Shown here in pieces: positions 37,430 to 50,084 of a stretch of DNA of 64,000 bases. The notes under the pieces are model-generated. The model ran no database searches. It was not told the DNA's origin and saw only the letters and a program-made list of their open reading frames with translations. Each line of letters begins with the position of its first letter. Position 1 is the first letter of the stretch. The stretch is from contig NZ_JWJG01000028.1 in the NCBI RefSeq assembly GCF_000818395.1, positions 834,716 to 898,715 of the forward strand, given 5' to 3'. This DNA comes from Noviherbaspirillum autotrophicum. Lineage in GTDB: Bacteria > Pseudomonadota > Gammaproteobacteria > Burkholderiales > Burkholderiaceae_D. A program made the translations under genes and the position numbers.

Positions 37430-38091
37430 GCTTGCGCCAGCTGGCCGCGCATGGCGTCGATCACGGCCTTGTAATCAGGTTTGCCGAAAATCGCCGAGCC
37501 GGCGACGAACGTGTCCGCCCCGGCACGTGCTGCTGCCGCAATGTTCTCGACCTTGATGCCGCCGTCCACTTCCAGCATGATGTCTCGCCCGGAAGCGTCA
37601 ATGCGCTGGCGCACTGCGGCAATCTTGTTTAATGCTTCGGGAATGAACGACTGCCCGCCAAAGCCGGGGTTGACCGACATGATGAGAATGATGTCGAGCT
37701 TGTCCATCACATGGTCGAGGTAATGCAGTGGCGTTGCCGGATTGAAGACGAGGCCTGCCTTGCAGCCGTGATCGCGGATCAGCTGCAGCGAGCGGTCGAC
37801 GTGCTCGGATGCCTCGGGGTGGAAGGTAATGATATTGGCGCCGGCCTTGGCGAAGTCCGGAATGATGCGGTCCACTGGCTTGACCATCAGATGCACGTCG
37901 ATCGGCACCTGCACATGGGGGCGGATTGCCTCGCACACCATCGGGCCAATGGTCAGGTTCGGGACATAATGATTGTCCATGACGTCGAAATGGATGATGT
38001 CGGCACCGGCGGCAACGACGTTGCGGACTTCTTCGCCCAGGCGGGCAAAATCGGCGGACAGGATGCTGGGAGCGATGCGGTAATTGGGCAT
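37426..38091 (-). CDS. rpe: Ribulose-phosphate 3-epimerase
   Basis: 221 residues, a TIM-barrel enzyme of the pentose phosphate pathway. [35 protein letters not shown] and [11 protein letters not shown] carry the metal and catalytic residues. The ATG at 38091 (MPNYRIAPS) is preferred over the in-frame TTG at 38100. First gene of the rpe-gph-trp transcription unit. Confidence 0.96.
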   Translation of the reverse strand: MPNYRIAPSILSADFARLGEEVRNVVAAGADIIHFDVMDNHYVPNLTIGPMVCEAIRPHVQVPIDVHLMVKPVDRIIPDFAKAGANIITFHPEASEHVDRSLQLIRDHGCKAGLVFNPATPLHYLDHVMDKLDIILIMSVNPGFGGQSFIPEALNKIAAVRQRIDASGRDIMLEVDGGIKVENIAAAARAGADTFVAGSAIFGKPDYKAVIDAMRGQLAQA

Positions 38092-38221
38092 GACAAGCAA
38101 AATGAATAAGGATGCGCTATTTTACCCGCTCGCCGGCCGGCCACGTGTTGCGCTACACCAGTAATCCCTGTGCCACGAGCCGCTAAAATCCGCCATATCA
38201 AAAGAGAAACAAGGAATGCCG

Positions 38222-38596
38222 ATGGCTACCTATGAATTCACGGTTTCGGTCAAGACCCGTTATCTGGAAGAGCAATCCGAGCCAGAGCGTGCGCATTATG
38301 TATTTGCGTATACGATCACGATCAAAAATACCGGCAGCACCGCAGCCCAGTTGATTTCGCGCCATTGGGTCATCGTCGACGCCGTCAATCGCGTGCAGGA
38401 AGTGCACGGATTGGGCGTGGTCGGCCATCAGCCGCTCTTGCAGCCGGGCGAGCAGTTCGAATACACCAGCGGCACAACGCTCAACACGCCGCACGGCTCA
38501 ATGTCGGGCAAATATTTTTGTGTGGCTGAGGATGGCGAGCAGTTCGAAGCAAAAATTCCGGAATTCATCTTGTCTCAGCCACGTACCTTGCATTAA
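38222..38596 (+). CDS. apaG: Co2+/Mg2+ efflux protein ApaG
   Basis: 124 residues, a single fibronectin-like beta domain. Signature segments are YTITIKNTGSTAAQLISRHWVI, VVGHQPLLQPGEQFEYTSGT and GSMSGKYFCVAEDGEQFEAKIPEF. Linked to cobalt resistance in Salmonella; mechanism unknown. AAGGA at 38211-38215 fits the ATG at 38222 better than that at 38216. Divergent from rpe. Confidence 0.93.
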   Translation: MATYEFTVSVKTRYLEEQSEPERAHYVFAYTITIKNTGSTAAQLISRHWVIVDAVNRVQEVHGLGVVGHQPLLQPGEQFEYTSGTTLNTPHGSMSGKYFCVAEDGEQFEAKIPEFILSQPRTLH

Positions 38597-38733
38597 TGTT
38601 GCACATCATCCTTCGGCGGCACAGGTTTCTGTTGCGCCGGAGGCGAGGGTTTCCTCCCTGAGAACATCGTCCACCATACGATAAACACCAGCAAGAACAG
38701 TGCGACACCTGCTTCAAGCATCAACAGCCACAT
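38593..38733 (-). CDS. Small single-pass membrane protein, 46 residues
   Basis: ATG on the minus strand at 38731-38733, TAA at 38593-38595. One transmembrane helix (MLEAGVALFLLVFIVWWTMF) with a short Pro/Gln/Lys C-terminal tail (SPPAQQKPVPPKDD). GAGGGAAAG just before the ATG is a good ribosome site. The stop overlaps the apaG stop (TTAA on opposite strands). Family unrecognised; it could be a subunit or regulator of a membrane complex. Confidence 0.7.
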   Translation of the reverse strand: MWLLMLEAGVALFLLVFIVWWTMFSGRKPSPPAQQKPVPPKDDVQH

Positions 38734-38745
38734 AGCTTTCCCTCA

Positions 38746-39927
38746 ATGCCATTCATTCGCCCAAGTTTACTCGTATCGGCGGCCGCAGTCTTATTCGGCA
38801 TGACCGCGTGCACCACCGTTCCGCCGGGACAGCCATGCAAGTGTCCGCCTGCAGCCCCGGCCATCACGCAGCCGGAGGGGCCGAAAGAGTTGCTGAAGCC
38901 AACCACATTCGCTGCGCTGCCCGGCTGGGGGAAAGATGACTTGCGCGATGCATGGGCTCCCTTCCTGGCTTCCTGCGCCGCGCTGGCCAAGAAGCCAGAA
39001 TGGCGCGAACCGTGTGCGGTTGCGCGCGACGTCGATGCCGGCAAGGACAAGGCGATTCGCGCTTTCTTCGAAGCGTTTCTGGTGCCGCACCAAGTCATCA
39101 ATCCGGATGGTAGCGATACCGGTCTCGTGACCGGCTACTATGAGCCTCTCTTGCGCGGCGCGCGCAAACGCGGCGGCCCTTACCAGATCCCGCTGCATCG
39201 CGCCCCCGAGGACATGCTGACCATCGATCTGACCGCGCTCTATCCCGAGTTGAAAAGCATGCGCCTGCGCGGACGCGTGGTTGGCAACAAGGTCGTGCCG
39301 TATCTGTCGCGCGCCGAGTTGACGCAGTCCGGCGTCTTGGCTGGCAAGGAGTTGCTGTGGGTGGACGACGCGATTGAAGCATTTTTCCTGCAAGTCCAGG
39401 GTTCCGGGCGCGTTCAGCTGGCCGACGCGAAGGAAACGGTACGCGTCGCCTATGCCGACCAGAACGGCTATCCTTACAAGTCGATCGGCCGTTATCTGGT
39501 TGATAAGGGCGAGATGTCGTTGGAGCAGGCATCCGCCCAAAACATCAAGACATGGTTTGTCGCCCACCCGGAACGTCGGCAAGAACTGTTGAATGCCAAT
39601 CCGAGTTATGTGTTTTTCAAGGAAGAAAAAGTCATCGATCCGAGCAAGGGGCCGAAAGGCGCGCTCGGTATACCATTGACGCCCGAGCGCTCTATCGCGG
39701 TGGATGCGCAATTCATCCCGCTTGGTGCGCCTGTGTTTCTGGCGACAACCCAGCCTGGCACGGATACGCCATTGCAACGATTGACCATGGCGCAAGATAC
39801 CGGCGGTGCGATTCGCAATGCCGTTCGCGCCGATTACTTCTGGGGCTTCGGTGCCGAGGCCGGTGAAAGAGCCGGCAAGATGAAGCAGCGCGCCACGATG
39901 TGGGTGCTGCTGCCGAAACTGCGCTGA
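38746..39927 (+). CDS. mltA: Membrane-bound lytic murein transglycosylase A
   Basis: 393 residues. Lipoprotein signal with Cys22 in GMTACTTV. The MltA domain holds YYEPLLRGARKRGG and EAFFLQVQGSGRVQL. The C-terminal 3D (double-psi) domain contains the catalytic Asp in AQDTGGAIRNAVRADYFWGFG. It cleaves peptidoglycan glycan strands to 1,6-anhydro products and is likely anchored to the outer membrane. Confidence 0.95.
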   Translation: MPFIRPSLLVSAAAVLFGMTACTTVPPGQPCKCPPAAPAITQPEGPKELLKPTTFAALPGWGKDDLRDAWAPFLASCAALAKKPEWREPCAVARDVDAGKDKAIRAFFEAFLVPHQVINPDGSDTGLVTGYYEPLLRGARKRGGPYQIPLHRAPEDMLTIDLTALYPELKSMRLRGRVVGNKVVPYLSRAELTQSGVLAGKELLWVDDAIEAFFLQVQGSGRVQLADAKETVRVAYADQNGYPYKSIGRYLVDKGEMSLEQASAQNIKTWFVAHPERRQELLNANPSYVFFKEEKVIDPSKGPKGALGIPLTPERSIAVDAQFIPLGAPVFLATTQPGTDTPLQRLTMAQDTGGAIRNAVRADYFWGFGAEAGERAGKMKQRATMWVLLPKLR

Positions 39928-39933
39928 TCAGCG

Positions 39934-40374
39934 CTACCCAAGCGTTTCCCCTGCGGCGGCAGGATGGGGAATTCTTGCCGCTTGAGCCGCGAATGTTTGC
40001 ATGCTGCGCGCCAGCGTCGCATCCATGGTCGAAATGTGGAAGGCAAACCATTGCGGCAGCAGTTCCCTGACCACCTCTCGACCCAAACCGAGTTCGCCAT
40101 TCATCACGCGGCAATGCACGTTATGCAGCGCGCCGAGCACCCGCGCATGCTGTTCACGGTGGACTTTCAATGACTGGAAGTTGATTTCCTCCATCCATTG
40201 CTCTTCCGTTTCAAAAGCCTGTTCCATTTGTCGTACAAGAGCGCGAAATCCGTTATCGAATTCATGATCGTGCGCGCTTGCCAGCGTGTCGATCGTCACA
40301 AACAAGTCGTAGTGCAATTGATCCAACATGGGCATGCCGAGGCACTCGTCGGGTGGCCAAGTACTATGTAACAT
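39934..40374 (-). CDS. Bacteriohemerythrin-like protein
   Basis: 146 residues. The four-helix metal site is spread over LDQLHYDLF (His), the ETEEQWM segment, HREQHARVL (two His) and FAFHISTMD (His and Asp). Two iron atoms would be bound. Oxygen sensing, storage or transport are possible; no partner domain is fused. It is convergent with mltA and faces away from the enoyl-CoA hydratase gene. Confidence 0.88.
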   Translation of the reverse strand: MLHSTWPPDECLGMPMLDQLHYDLFVTIDTLASAHDHEFDNGFRALVRQMEQAFETEEQWMEEINFQSLKVHREQHARVLGALHNVHCRVMNGELGLGREVVRELLPQWFAFHISTMDATLARSMQTFAAQAARIPHPAAAGETLG

Positions 40375-40579
40375 CGTCGACCCTCCGGTAGATGAATATG
40401 GCAGGAAATGGGATTGCAGCCTTTTGATACAGAGTGAAAAGAGCGGGACGGCGCGTTGGTTGTTTGATCAAATCATGCTACTTGTTCAGCTTAGGGCACG
40501 TTTGAGATGGCTCAAGCGCCGACTGGCATTACGTTTTGACACTCAAGCTCGGCATGTCAGCCTCATATTTTCGAGGCGG

Positions 40580-40585
40580 TACAAT
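40580..40585 (+). promoter_or_regulatory. Putative -10 of the enoyl-CoA hydratase gene
   Basis: TACAAT 33 bases before the start codon (40618). No good -35 at the standard spacing; a TTGACA is present at 40536-40541 but too far away (38 bases). Confidence 0.3.
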
Positions 40586-40617
40586 GCATGCTTACCTTTT
40601 TGTCTAGGAGCGTAAAA

Positions 40618-41394
40618 ATGGCGTATGAAAATATCTTGGTCGAAACTCATGAAAAGGTAGGGGTCATTCAATTGAACCGCCCCAAGGCATTGAATGCGTT
40701 GAACGATCAGTTGATGGACGAATTGGGTGACGCATTGTTGAAGTTCGACTCGGACGACAATATTGGTTGCATTGTCATTACCGGGAGCGAAAAAGCATTT
40801 GCTGCCGGCGCGGATATTGGCGCCATGGCTAACTATACGTTCATGGATGTCTACAAGAGCGGCTACATTACGCGCAACTGGGAACAGATCAGGCAGGTGC
40901 GTAAGCCTGTCATTGCGGCCGTGGCGGGATATGCGCTTGGTGGCGGATGCGAGTTGGCGATGATGTGCGATTTCATCATCGCTGCCGACACCGCGAAGTT
41001 CGGCCAGCCGGAGGTTAAGTTGGGGACCATGCCAGGTGCCGGCGGCACACAGCGACTTCCGCGAGCAGTTTCCAAGTCGAAGGCAATGGATCTTTGCCTA
41101 ACCGCACGAATGATGGATGCCGCAGAAGCTGAGCGGGCAGGGTTAGTCTCGCGCATTGTTGCTGCCGACAAACTGATAGAAGAAGCAATGAGGGCTGCCA
41201 AGACCATCGCCAGCATGTCATTGCCTGTGATTATGATGATCAAGGAATCGGTCAATCGGGCGTATGAAACAACATTGGCGGAAGGCATTCAGTACGAACG
41301 ACGTTTGTTCCATAGCACATTTGCTACCGAGGATCAGAAAGAGGGCATGGCTGCGTTCATCGAAAAGCGCTTGCCAAGCTTCCGCAACAACTGA
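40618..41394 (+). CDS. Enoyl-CoA hydratase
   Basis: 258 residues, crotonase family. N-terminal [18 protein letters not shown], oxyanion-hole region [13 protein letters not shown] and [19 protein letters not shown]. The catalytic Glu pair is in the GGGCELA and [19 protein letters not shown] segments. It hydrates trans-2-enoyl-CoA in beta-oxidation. Good ribosome site TAGGAG upstream. It runs just ahead of the rrn operon promoters. Confidence 0.94.
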   Translation: MAYENILVETHEKVGVIQLNRPKALNALNDQLMDELGDALLKFDSDDNIGCIVITGSEKAFAAGADIGAMANYTFMDVYKSGYITRNWEQIRQVRKPVIAAVAGYALGGGCELAMMCDFIIAADTAKFGQPEVKLGTMPGAGGTQRLPRAVSKSKAMDLCLTARMMDAAEAERAGLVSRIVAADKLIEEAMRAAKTIASMSLPVIMMIKESVNRAYETTLAEGIQYERRLFHSTFATEDQKEGMAAFIEKRLPSFRNN

Positions 41395-41450
41395 GAGGAA
41401 ATGAGCGAGAGCGATCAACGTCAACGGTCTCCGGGTTTTTAGCAGGGTCG

Positions 41451-41479
41451 TTGACGGAATCGAGAAAGGCGGTCATAAT
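41451..41479 (+). promoter_or_regulatory. rrn promoter P1
   Basis: TTGACG (41451-41456) and CATAAT (41474-41479) with 17 bases between. The first of two tandem promoters, which share a longer repeat. Confidence 0.75.
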
Positions 41480-41596
41480 CTCGCCTCTTTGCTGCCGACG
41501 GACAAAACGATTCGTTAGCAAATTGCGAAACTGAAAAGTCTTGCAAAAAGAAGCGGTTAGCAATAACTGCTCGCAAACAAGGCAAAGAAAAAGCGC

Positions 41597-41625
41597 TTGA
41601 CGCAAACGATAAAACGCTTCATAAT
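41597..41625 (+). promoter_or_regulatory. rrn promoter P2
   Basis: TTGACG (41597-41602) and CATAAT (41620-41625), again 17 bases apart. Sequences downstream (CATAATCTCG then TCTCTGCTGC and GACAAACAAAACG) repeat those of P1. Confidence 0.75.
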
Positions 41626-41691
41626 CTCGTTTCTCTGCTGCTGACAAACAAAACGCTATGTCAGCGAGTCGCAAAAGCGACGGCAATATAA

Positions 41692-41703
41692 GTTCTTTAA
41701 CAA
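41692..41703 (+). promoter_or_regulatory. rrn leader boxA antitermination site
   Basis: GTTCTTTAACAA matches the boxA consensus bound by NusB/S10. A second copy precedes the 23S gene. Confidence 0.7.
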
Positions 41704-41884
41704 ATAACAGCCGATAAGTGTGGGCGCTTGGTGGCAGTGCGGCGGCGACGGAAGTTGCCGAAGCTCAAAGCATATCAAGTGCTCACAAAGAAATACAGGT
41801 AAGTTCGCAAGAACGGACCTAGTCAGTATTTTGAGTGAGCGACGGTTCTACGGAACCTGCCAGAGATGGCACAAAACAGGAATT

Positions 41885-43418
<1,534 letters not shown>

Positions 43419-43478
43419 GAGTATTCGCACGAAAATCAAGCGTTCACACTTATCGGTGTGTTATTCGAGAACAGCAAT

Positions 43479-43555
43479 GGGTCTGTAGCTCAGCTGGTTA
43501 GAGCACCGTGTTGATAACGCGGGGGTCGTTGGTTCGAGCCCAACTAGACCCACCA
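43479..43555 (+). tRNA. tRNA-Ile (anticodon GAT)
   Basis: 77 bases in the 16S-23S spacer. Anticodon loop TTGATAA; acceptor GGGTCTG / CAGACCC region with encoded CCA. Confidence 0.97.
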
Positions 43556-43565
43556 TCAAGGTTTC

Positions 43566-43641
43566 GGGGGTTTAGCTCAGCTGGGAGAGCACCTGCTTTG
43601 CAAGCAGGGGGTCGTCGGTTCGATCCCGTCAACCTCCACCA
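43566..43641 (+). tRNA. tRNA-Ala (anticodon TGC)
   Basis: 76 bases, ten bases after tRNA-Ile. Anticodon loop TTTGCAA; CCA encoded. The Ile-Ala pair is the common rrn spacer in betaproteobacteria. Confidence 0.97.
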
Positions 43642-43714
43642 AGACATCAAACCTAAGTCATCGCTTCGATGGCGACGTGATTTAGGTTTGATCTTTTAGA
43701 TCATTGGCTGTTTT

Positions 43715-43726
43715 TGTTCTTTAACA
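43715..43726 (+). promoter_or_regulatory. Spacer boxA antitermination site before 23S
   Basis: TGTTCTTTAACA, nearly the consensus, between the Ala tRNA and the 23S gene. Confidence 0.65.
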
Positions 43727-43914
43727 ATCTGGAAGAAGTAGTAAAGATTTATCAGTTGGAGCTGATGCGTTGTGATGACGTGTTGGTGAAGACTGGTGGG
43801 TTGTGATTGTATCAATCAATAGTATGAAAGAGTTCTCGTAACAACGAGAGTCTGGAATACGGCACGCAAACTCAAGCTCTATAGCGTTTCTCGCAAGAGA
43901 AGCTAACGTTATAG

Positions 43915-46790
<2,876 letters not shown>

Positions 46791-46934
46791 ATAACCTTAG
46801 CAGGTATAGGCAAGAGTAGCGTGTGACTCGATTGAGCATCACACCCGCCAATATATGTAGTACCCCTACTGCTTCTTCCCAGATTGCGTTGTTTGATGCG
46901 CCAGTGCACCGGCCTCAAGCAACACTACAAGTTA

Positions 46935-47050
46935 TGCCTGATGACCATAGCGAGTTGGTACCACCCCTTCCCATCCCGAACAGGACCGTGAAACGACTTC
47001 GCGCCGATGATAGTGCTGCAACCAGTGTGAAAGTAGGTTATCGTCAGGCT
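46935..47050 (+). rRNA. rrf: 5S ribosomal RNA
   Basis: About 116 bases. Starts TGCCTGATGACCATAGCG and ends GTCAGGCT; the terminal stem pairs TGCCTGA with TCAGGCT. Contains the CCCATCCCGAACAGG core. Confidence 0.95.
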
Positions 47051-47060
47051 AGTTACTCCT

Positions 47061-47096
47061 AAAACGCCCCCAGCATCCCCTTGCTGGGGGCGTTTT
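47061..47096 (+). terminator. rrn operon terminator
   Basis: A perfect fifteen-base stem (AAAACGCCCCCAGCA / TGCTGGGGGCGTTTT) with a six-base loop, ten bases after 5S. Symmetric A and T runs make it potentially bidirectional. Confidence 0.93.
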
Positions 47097-47247
47097 GCTT
47101 TGCACCCCGCCTTTTGCCTGCCCCGATCAAAAACGCATCTGCAGCAACACGGGGCACTCAAATCGAGGTAAGCGATCCATCATCGGCGTCTTGAATCGCG
47201 GAGTTTGAGCAGTCAGGATATGTCCACCTACATGGAGGTGGACACCT

Positions 47248-47673
47248 ATGGCAGAGCATGACTCAGAGCTGTTGCAGCGGCTGGTTGTCGGCAGCAAGCG
47301 GGATGGACGCCGGCGATATGACAAACAGGCGAAGGCCGAGCTGGTCCAGACATGCCTCAAGCCAGGCGTGTCAGTGGCGCGCGTGGCGCTCAAGCATGGC
47401 ATCAACGCGAACCTGCTGCGCAAGTGGATCAGCCTGCACCTGCAGAAACAGGAGCAATCTCCTGTTGCGACATCACAGTCTGTCGCGCCTTCACCGCCTC
47501 CATTCATACCGGTCGTGCCGGCGGGCTCCTGCAGCAAGCCCACAGAGTCCGGGTTACGAGTGCGGCTGCCCAACGGCATCGAGATTTGTCTGAGTGGGCA
47601 TGGCGAAGATGAGCTGTCGTGCTTGTTGCGCCTGCTGTGCACACTGCCATGTTCCGTCTCGACCCGGCTCTGA
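47248..47673 (+). CDS. tnpA: IS66 TnpA (helix-turn-helix accessory protein)
   Basis: 141 residues. An N-terminal helix-turn-helix (RYDKQAKAELVQTCLKPGVSVARVALKHGINANLLRKWI) is followed by a Pro/Ser linker and a conserved short strand region (LRVRLPNGIEICL). It is required for IS66 transposition in characterised members. Its 3' end overlaps the tnpB start by 25 bases. Confidence 0.88.
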   Translation: MAEHDSELLQRLVVGSKRDGRRRYDKQAKAELVQTCLKPGVSVARVALKHGINANLLRKWISLHLQKQEQSPVATSQSVAPSPPPFIPVVPAGSCSKPTESGLRVRLPNGIEICLSGHGEDELSCLLRLLCTLPCSVSTRL

Positions 47674-47999
47674 AGGTATTCCTGCACCGCGAGCCGGTGG
47701 ACGGCCGCAAGAACATCAATGGCCTGGCTGCGCTGGTCGAACAAGGCCTCGGGCTCGATCCCTTTGCTCGGGCGGTCTACGTCTTCAGCAATAAGCGGCG
47801 CGACCGCATCAAACTGCTGCTGTGGGATCGCACCGGATTCTGGCTTCTGTTCAAGCGGCTGGAAGCGGACCGCTTCGTCTGGCCGAAAGCGTCAGCGGTG
47901 GTCGAGCTCAGCGTCGAGCAGCTGCAATGGCTGCTCGATGGGATCGACCTGGAAGCCATGCGCGGCCATCCTGTGCGCCATTACCGTCGCACGGCGTGA
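47649..47999 (+). CDS. tnpB: IS66 TnpB accessory protein
   Basis: 116 residues, the IS66 Orf2 family: [31 protein letters not shown] followed by [35 protein letters not shown]. The start at 47649 matches the usual length. Function in transposition is unknown. Confidence 0.92.
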   Translation: MFRLDPALKVFLHREPVDGRKNINGLAALVEQGLGLDPFARAVYVFSNKRRDRIKLLLWDRTGFWLLFKRLEADRFVWPKASAVVELSVEQLQWLLDGIDLEAMRGHPVRHYRRTA

Positions 48000-48030
48000 A
48001 CCGGGGCGGCAGAGCGTTGTCAAAAAGTCC

Positions 48031-49602
48031 ATGCAAAACGTCATGATCACGGCCGAGGAACTGGAAGCGTTGCGCCAGGCAGCGCAGGAGCGTGACGCGT
48101 TGCGCGGTGAGCTGCGGGTCGTGACGCTCGAGCGGGGCCTGCTCAAGGAACGCGTGCAGGCGTATCTGCACAAGCTGTATGCGGCACGCAGCGAAGCACG
48201 CAGTGCCGGGCAAAAGGATCTGTTCTTTAACGAGGCCGAGACCCTGGCGCCGACTGCCTCCGCTGAGCCTGCCAAAGAGGACGAGCCAGGCGTTGAAGTG
48301 GCGAGCCATCTGCGCAAAAAGCGTGGTGGCCGCAAGCCGCTCGATCCCGCGCTACCGCGCGACGTCGTGCGTCACGAGCTGCCCGAATCCGAGCGTATTT
48401 GCCCGCATGACGGCAGCGTCCTGATCGAAATCGGTGCCGAGATCAGCGAACAGCTCGACATCATTCCCCAGCAGGTACGCGTGATCCAGCATCAGCGCAT
48501 CAAGTACGCCTGCCCGTGCTGCGATGGCGGCATCAAGGTCACGCCTGCCGCAGCGCGCGTCATCCCCAAGGGCCTGCTGACCGAAGCGGCGCTGGCGTGG
48601 ATCGTGACGGCGAAGTATCAGGATGGCTTGCCGCTGTATCGGCAAGCGGCCTTGCTGCGCCGCTTTGGCGGCGACCTGTCGCGCACCACGCTGGCCGCCA
48701 GCGTGGTGCGCGTTGGTCAGGCAGTGCAGCCGATCATCAACCTGCTGCGCGACGTGCTGCTGGAATCCGAGCTGGTGTACGGCGACGAGACGGAACTGCA
48801 GGTGCTCAAGGAACCGGGCCGCTCGCCGCAGACCCAAAGCTATCTGTGGGCGCAGATGAATGGCACGGGACCGCCGGTGCGCTTGTTCGGCTACTCTCCC
48901 GGTCGGGGAACCAGCCATGCGCTCAAACTCTATGCCGGCATGGCCAAAGGCGCAGTGCTGATGACGGATGGCTATGAGGTCTACAACGCCATCGCGGCGA
49001 CCCATGGTCTGGTGCACCTCGGATGCTGGGTCCATTGTCGACGCTACTTCATCGAGGCCGAGGACGTGCTGCCGAAAGAGTCGCGCACACCGCAGCAGCC
49101 TGCCACGCAATTCATTGCAGCCATCGGCAAGCTCTATGCCGCCGAGGCCCGAGCCAGGCACGCCGACGCGGCCCACCGACAACGGCTGCGCGCCCGCTAC
49201 AGCGCCCATGTGCTCAAGCACATCGAGCGCCTGCTGCTGACGTATCAGCCGATCGTCACGCCCAACAGCAAGCTCGGCCGTGCTCTTGCCTATCTGAGTG
49301 GGCAGTGGTCCAAACTGACGCGCTACATCGAGAACGGCCTCTGGCCGATTGACAACAACCAGTGCGAAAACGCGATCCGTCCCTTCGTGATCGGGCGAAA
49401 GGGCTGGCTGTTTGCGGACACCGTCGGCGGCGCTACTGCCAGCGCCAATCTGTATTCCATCATCGAGACCTGCAAGGCCAATAACGTCAATCCGTACGCC
49501 TACCTGATCAAACTGCTCCGCGCGCTGCCTCTGGCAACTACGGCCGATGATTACGAGGCGCTGCTGCCCTGGAAAATCTCCCTCCCGACGACTCGGTTGT
49601 AA
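48031..49602 (+). CDS. tnpC: IS66 TnpC (DDE transposase)
   Basis: 523 residues. N-terminal coiled coil (about 5-45, [18 protein letters not shown]), a Zn-ribbon-like Cys region ([18 protein letters not shown]), then the DDE catalytic core with Asp in VYGDETELQ, Asp in [10 protein letters not shown] and Glu in [11 protein letters not shown]. No frameshift or stop is seen, so it may be active. An upstream in-frame extension to 47719 overlaps tnpB and is not counted. Confidence 0.94.
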   Translation: MQNVMITAEELEALRQAAQERDALRGELRVVTLERGLLKERVQAYLHKLYAARSEARSAGQKDLFFNEAETLAPTASAEPAKEDEPGVEVASHLRKKRGGRKPLDPALPRDVVRHELPESERICPHDGSVLIEIGAEISEQLDIIPQQVRVIQHQRIKYACPCCDGGIKVTPAAARVIPKGLLTEAALAWIVTAKYQDGLPLYRQAALLRRFGGDLSRTTLAASVVRVGQAVQPIINLLRDVLLESELVYGDETELQVLKEPGRSPQTQSYLWAQMNGTGPPVRLFGYSPGRGTSHALKLYAGMAKGAVLMTDGYEVYNAIAATHGLVHLGCWVHCRRYFIEAEDVLPKESRTPQQPATQFIAAIGKLYAAEARARHADAAHRQRLRARYSAHVLKHIERLLLTYQPIVTPNSKLGRALAYLSGQWSKLTRYIENGLWPIDNNQCENAIRPFVIGRKGWLFADTVGGATASANLYSIIETCKANNVNPYAYLIKLLRALPLATTADDYEALLPWKISLPTTRL

Positions 49603-49659
49603 TCGCGCTAACAACACGCGAGACTATCCGACAAGGGACGTCCGTCATGGATCGCTTAC

Positions 49660-49895
49660 ATCCAACTGACGGGTAATGCTGGGATGACGCAGCCAGTACA
49701 GGTCATCTATCGAAGGCGCGTTGGACCGAGAGCATCCAGGACGACATGGAAAGCAGCCATAGCTTCGGGAATAGGTTCATGTCGAAGGAGTGATGCGTAA
49801 GCATCCCGGCAGCTGGGGCTGTCTGAATTCCATATCCGCCCTGTCCAGCTGCTCAGAAAAACCCAGGAAGATCCGGGTCGTAACCGCCAAGCAAC
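49660..49895. other. IS66 right flank without recognised gene
   Basis: About 240 bases between the IS66 end and a short minus-strand ORF. Possible frames are short and resemble nothing known. It may hold gene debris left from rearrangement around the IS. Confidence 0.4.
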
Positions 49896-50075
49896 TCACC
49901 ATCGGCAACCAAACGATCGCAGCCCGGACCAAACATGCTTGGGCCGACGCACCACCATCGTTGTCTGCGTCTGAATCATATCAATCGCAGTCGATGCGTC
50001 CATCAGGGTGTTCGTGCCATGAGCACCAACGAGGCTGTAGAAAGCGTCTTTTGAGCCGATCTTCGTTAGGCGCAT
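49896..50075 (-). CDS. Short uncharacterised ORF downstream of the FAD oxidoreductase
   Basis: 59 residues (begins RLTKIGSKDAFYSLVGAHG after Met). AAGGAC lies at proper distance before the ATG, ten bases past the oxidoreductase stop, so it could be translated in the same transcript. No family is recognised. It may be a truncated remnant of a longer gene disrupted by the IS66-side rearrangement. Confidence 0.35.
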   Translation of the reverse strand: MRLTKIGSKDAFYSLVGAHGTNTLMDASTAIDMIQTQTTMVVRRPKHVWSGLRSFGCRW

Positions 50076-50084
50076 GGCGTCCTT

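Larger units (their letters stand above)
47168..49659 (+). mobile_element. IS66-family insertion sequence
   Basis: 2492 bases bounded by inverted repeats that begin GTAAGCGATCCAT at both ends (19 of 23 matches over the first 23). It carries the three IS66 genes tnpA, tnpB and tnpC in order. The eight bases outside each end (AAATCGAG and ATCCAACT) do not match, so no target duplication remains. It lies 71 bases past the rrn terminator. Confidence 0.93.

Noticed and set aside
47127..47167. Minus-strand tail ending in QMRF-stop just left of the IS66 end, like the C-terminus of an outer-membrane protein
   Set aside because: Only about 14 residues remain outside the IS; too short to claim a disrupted gene.
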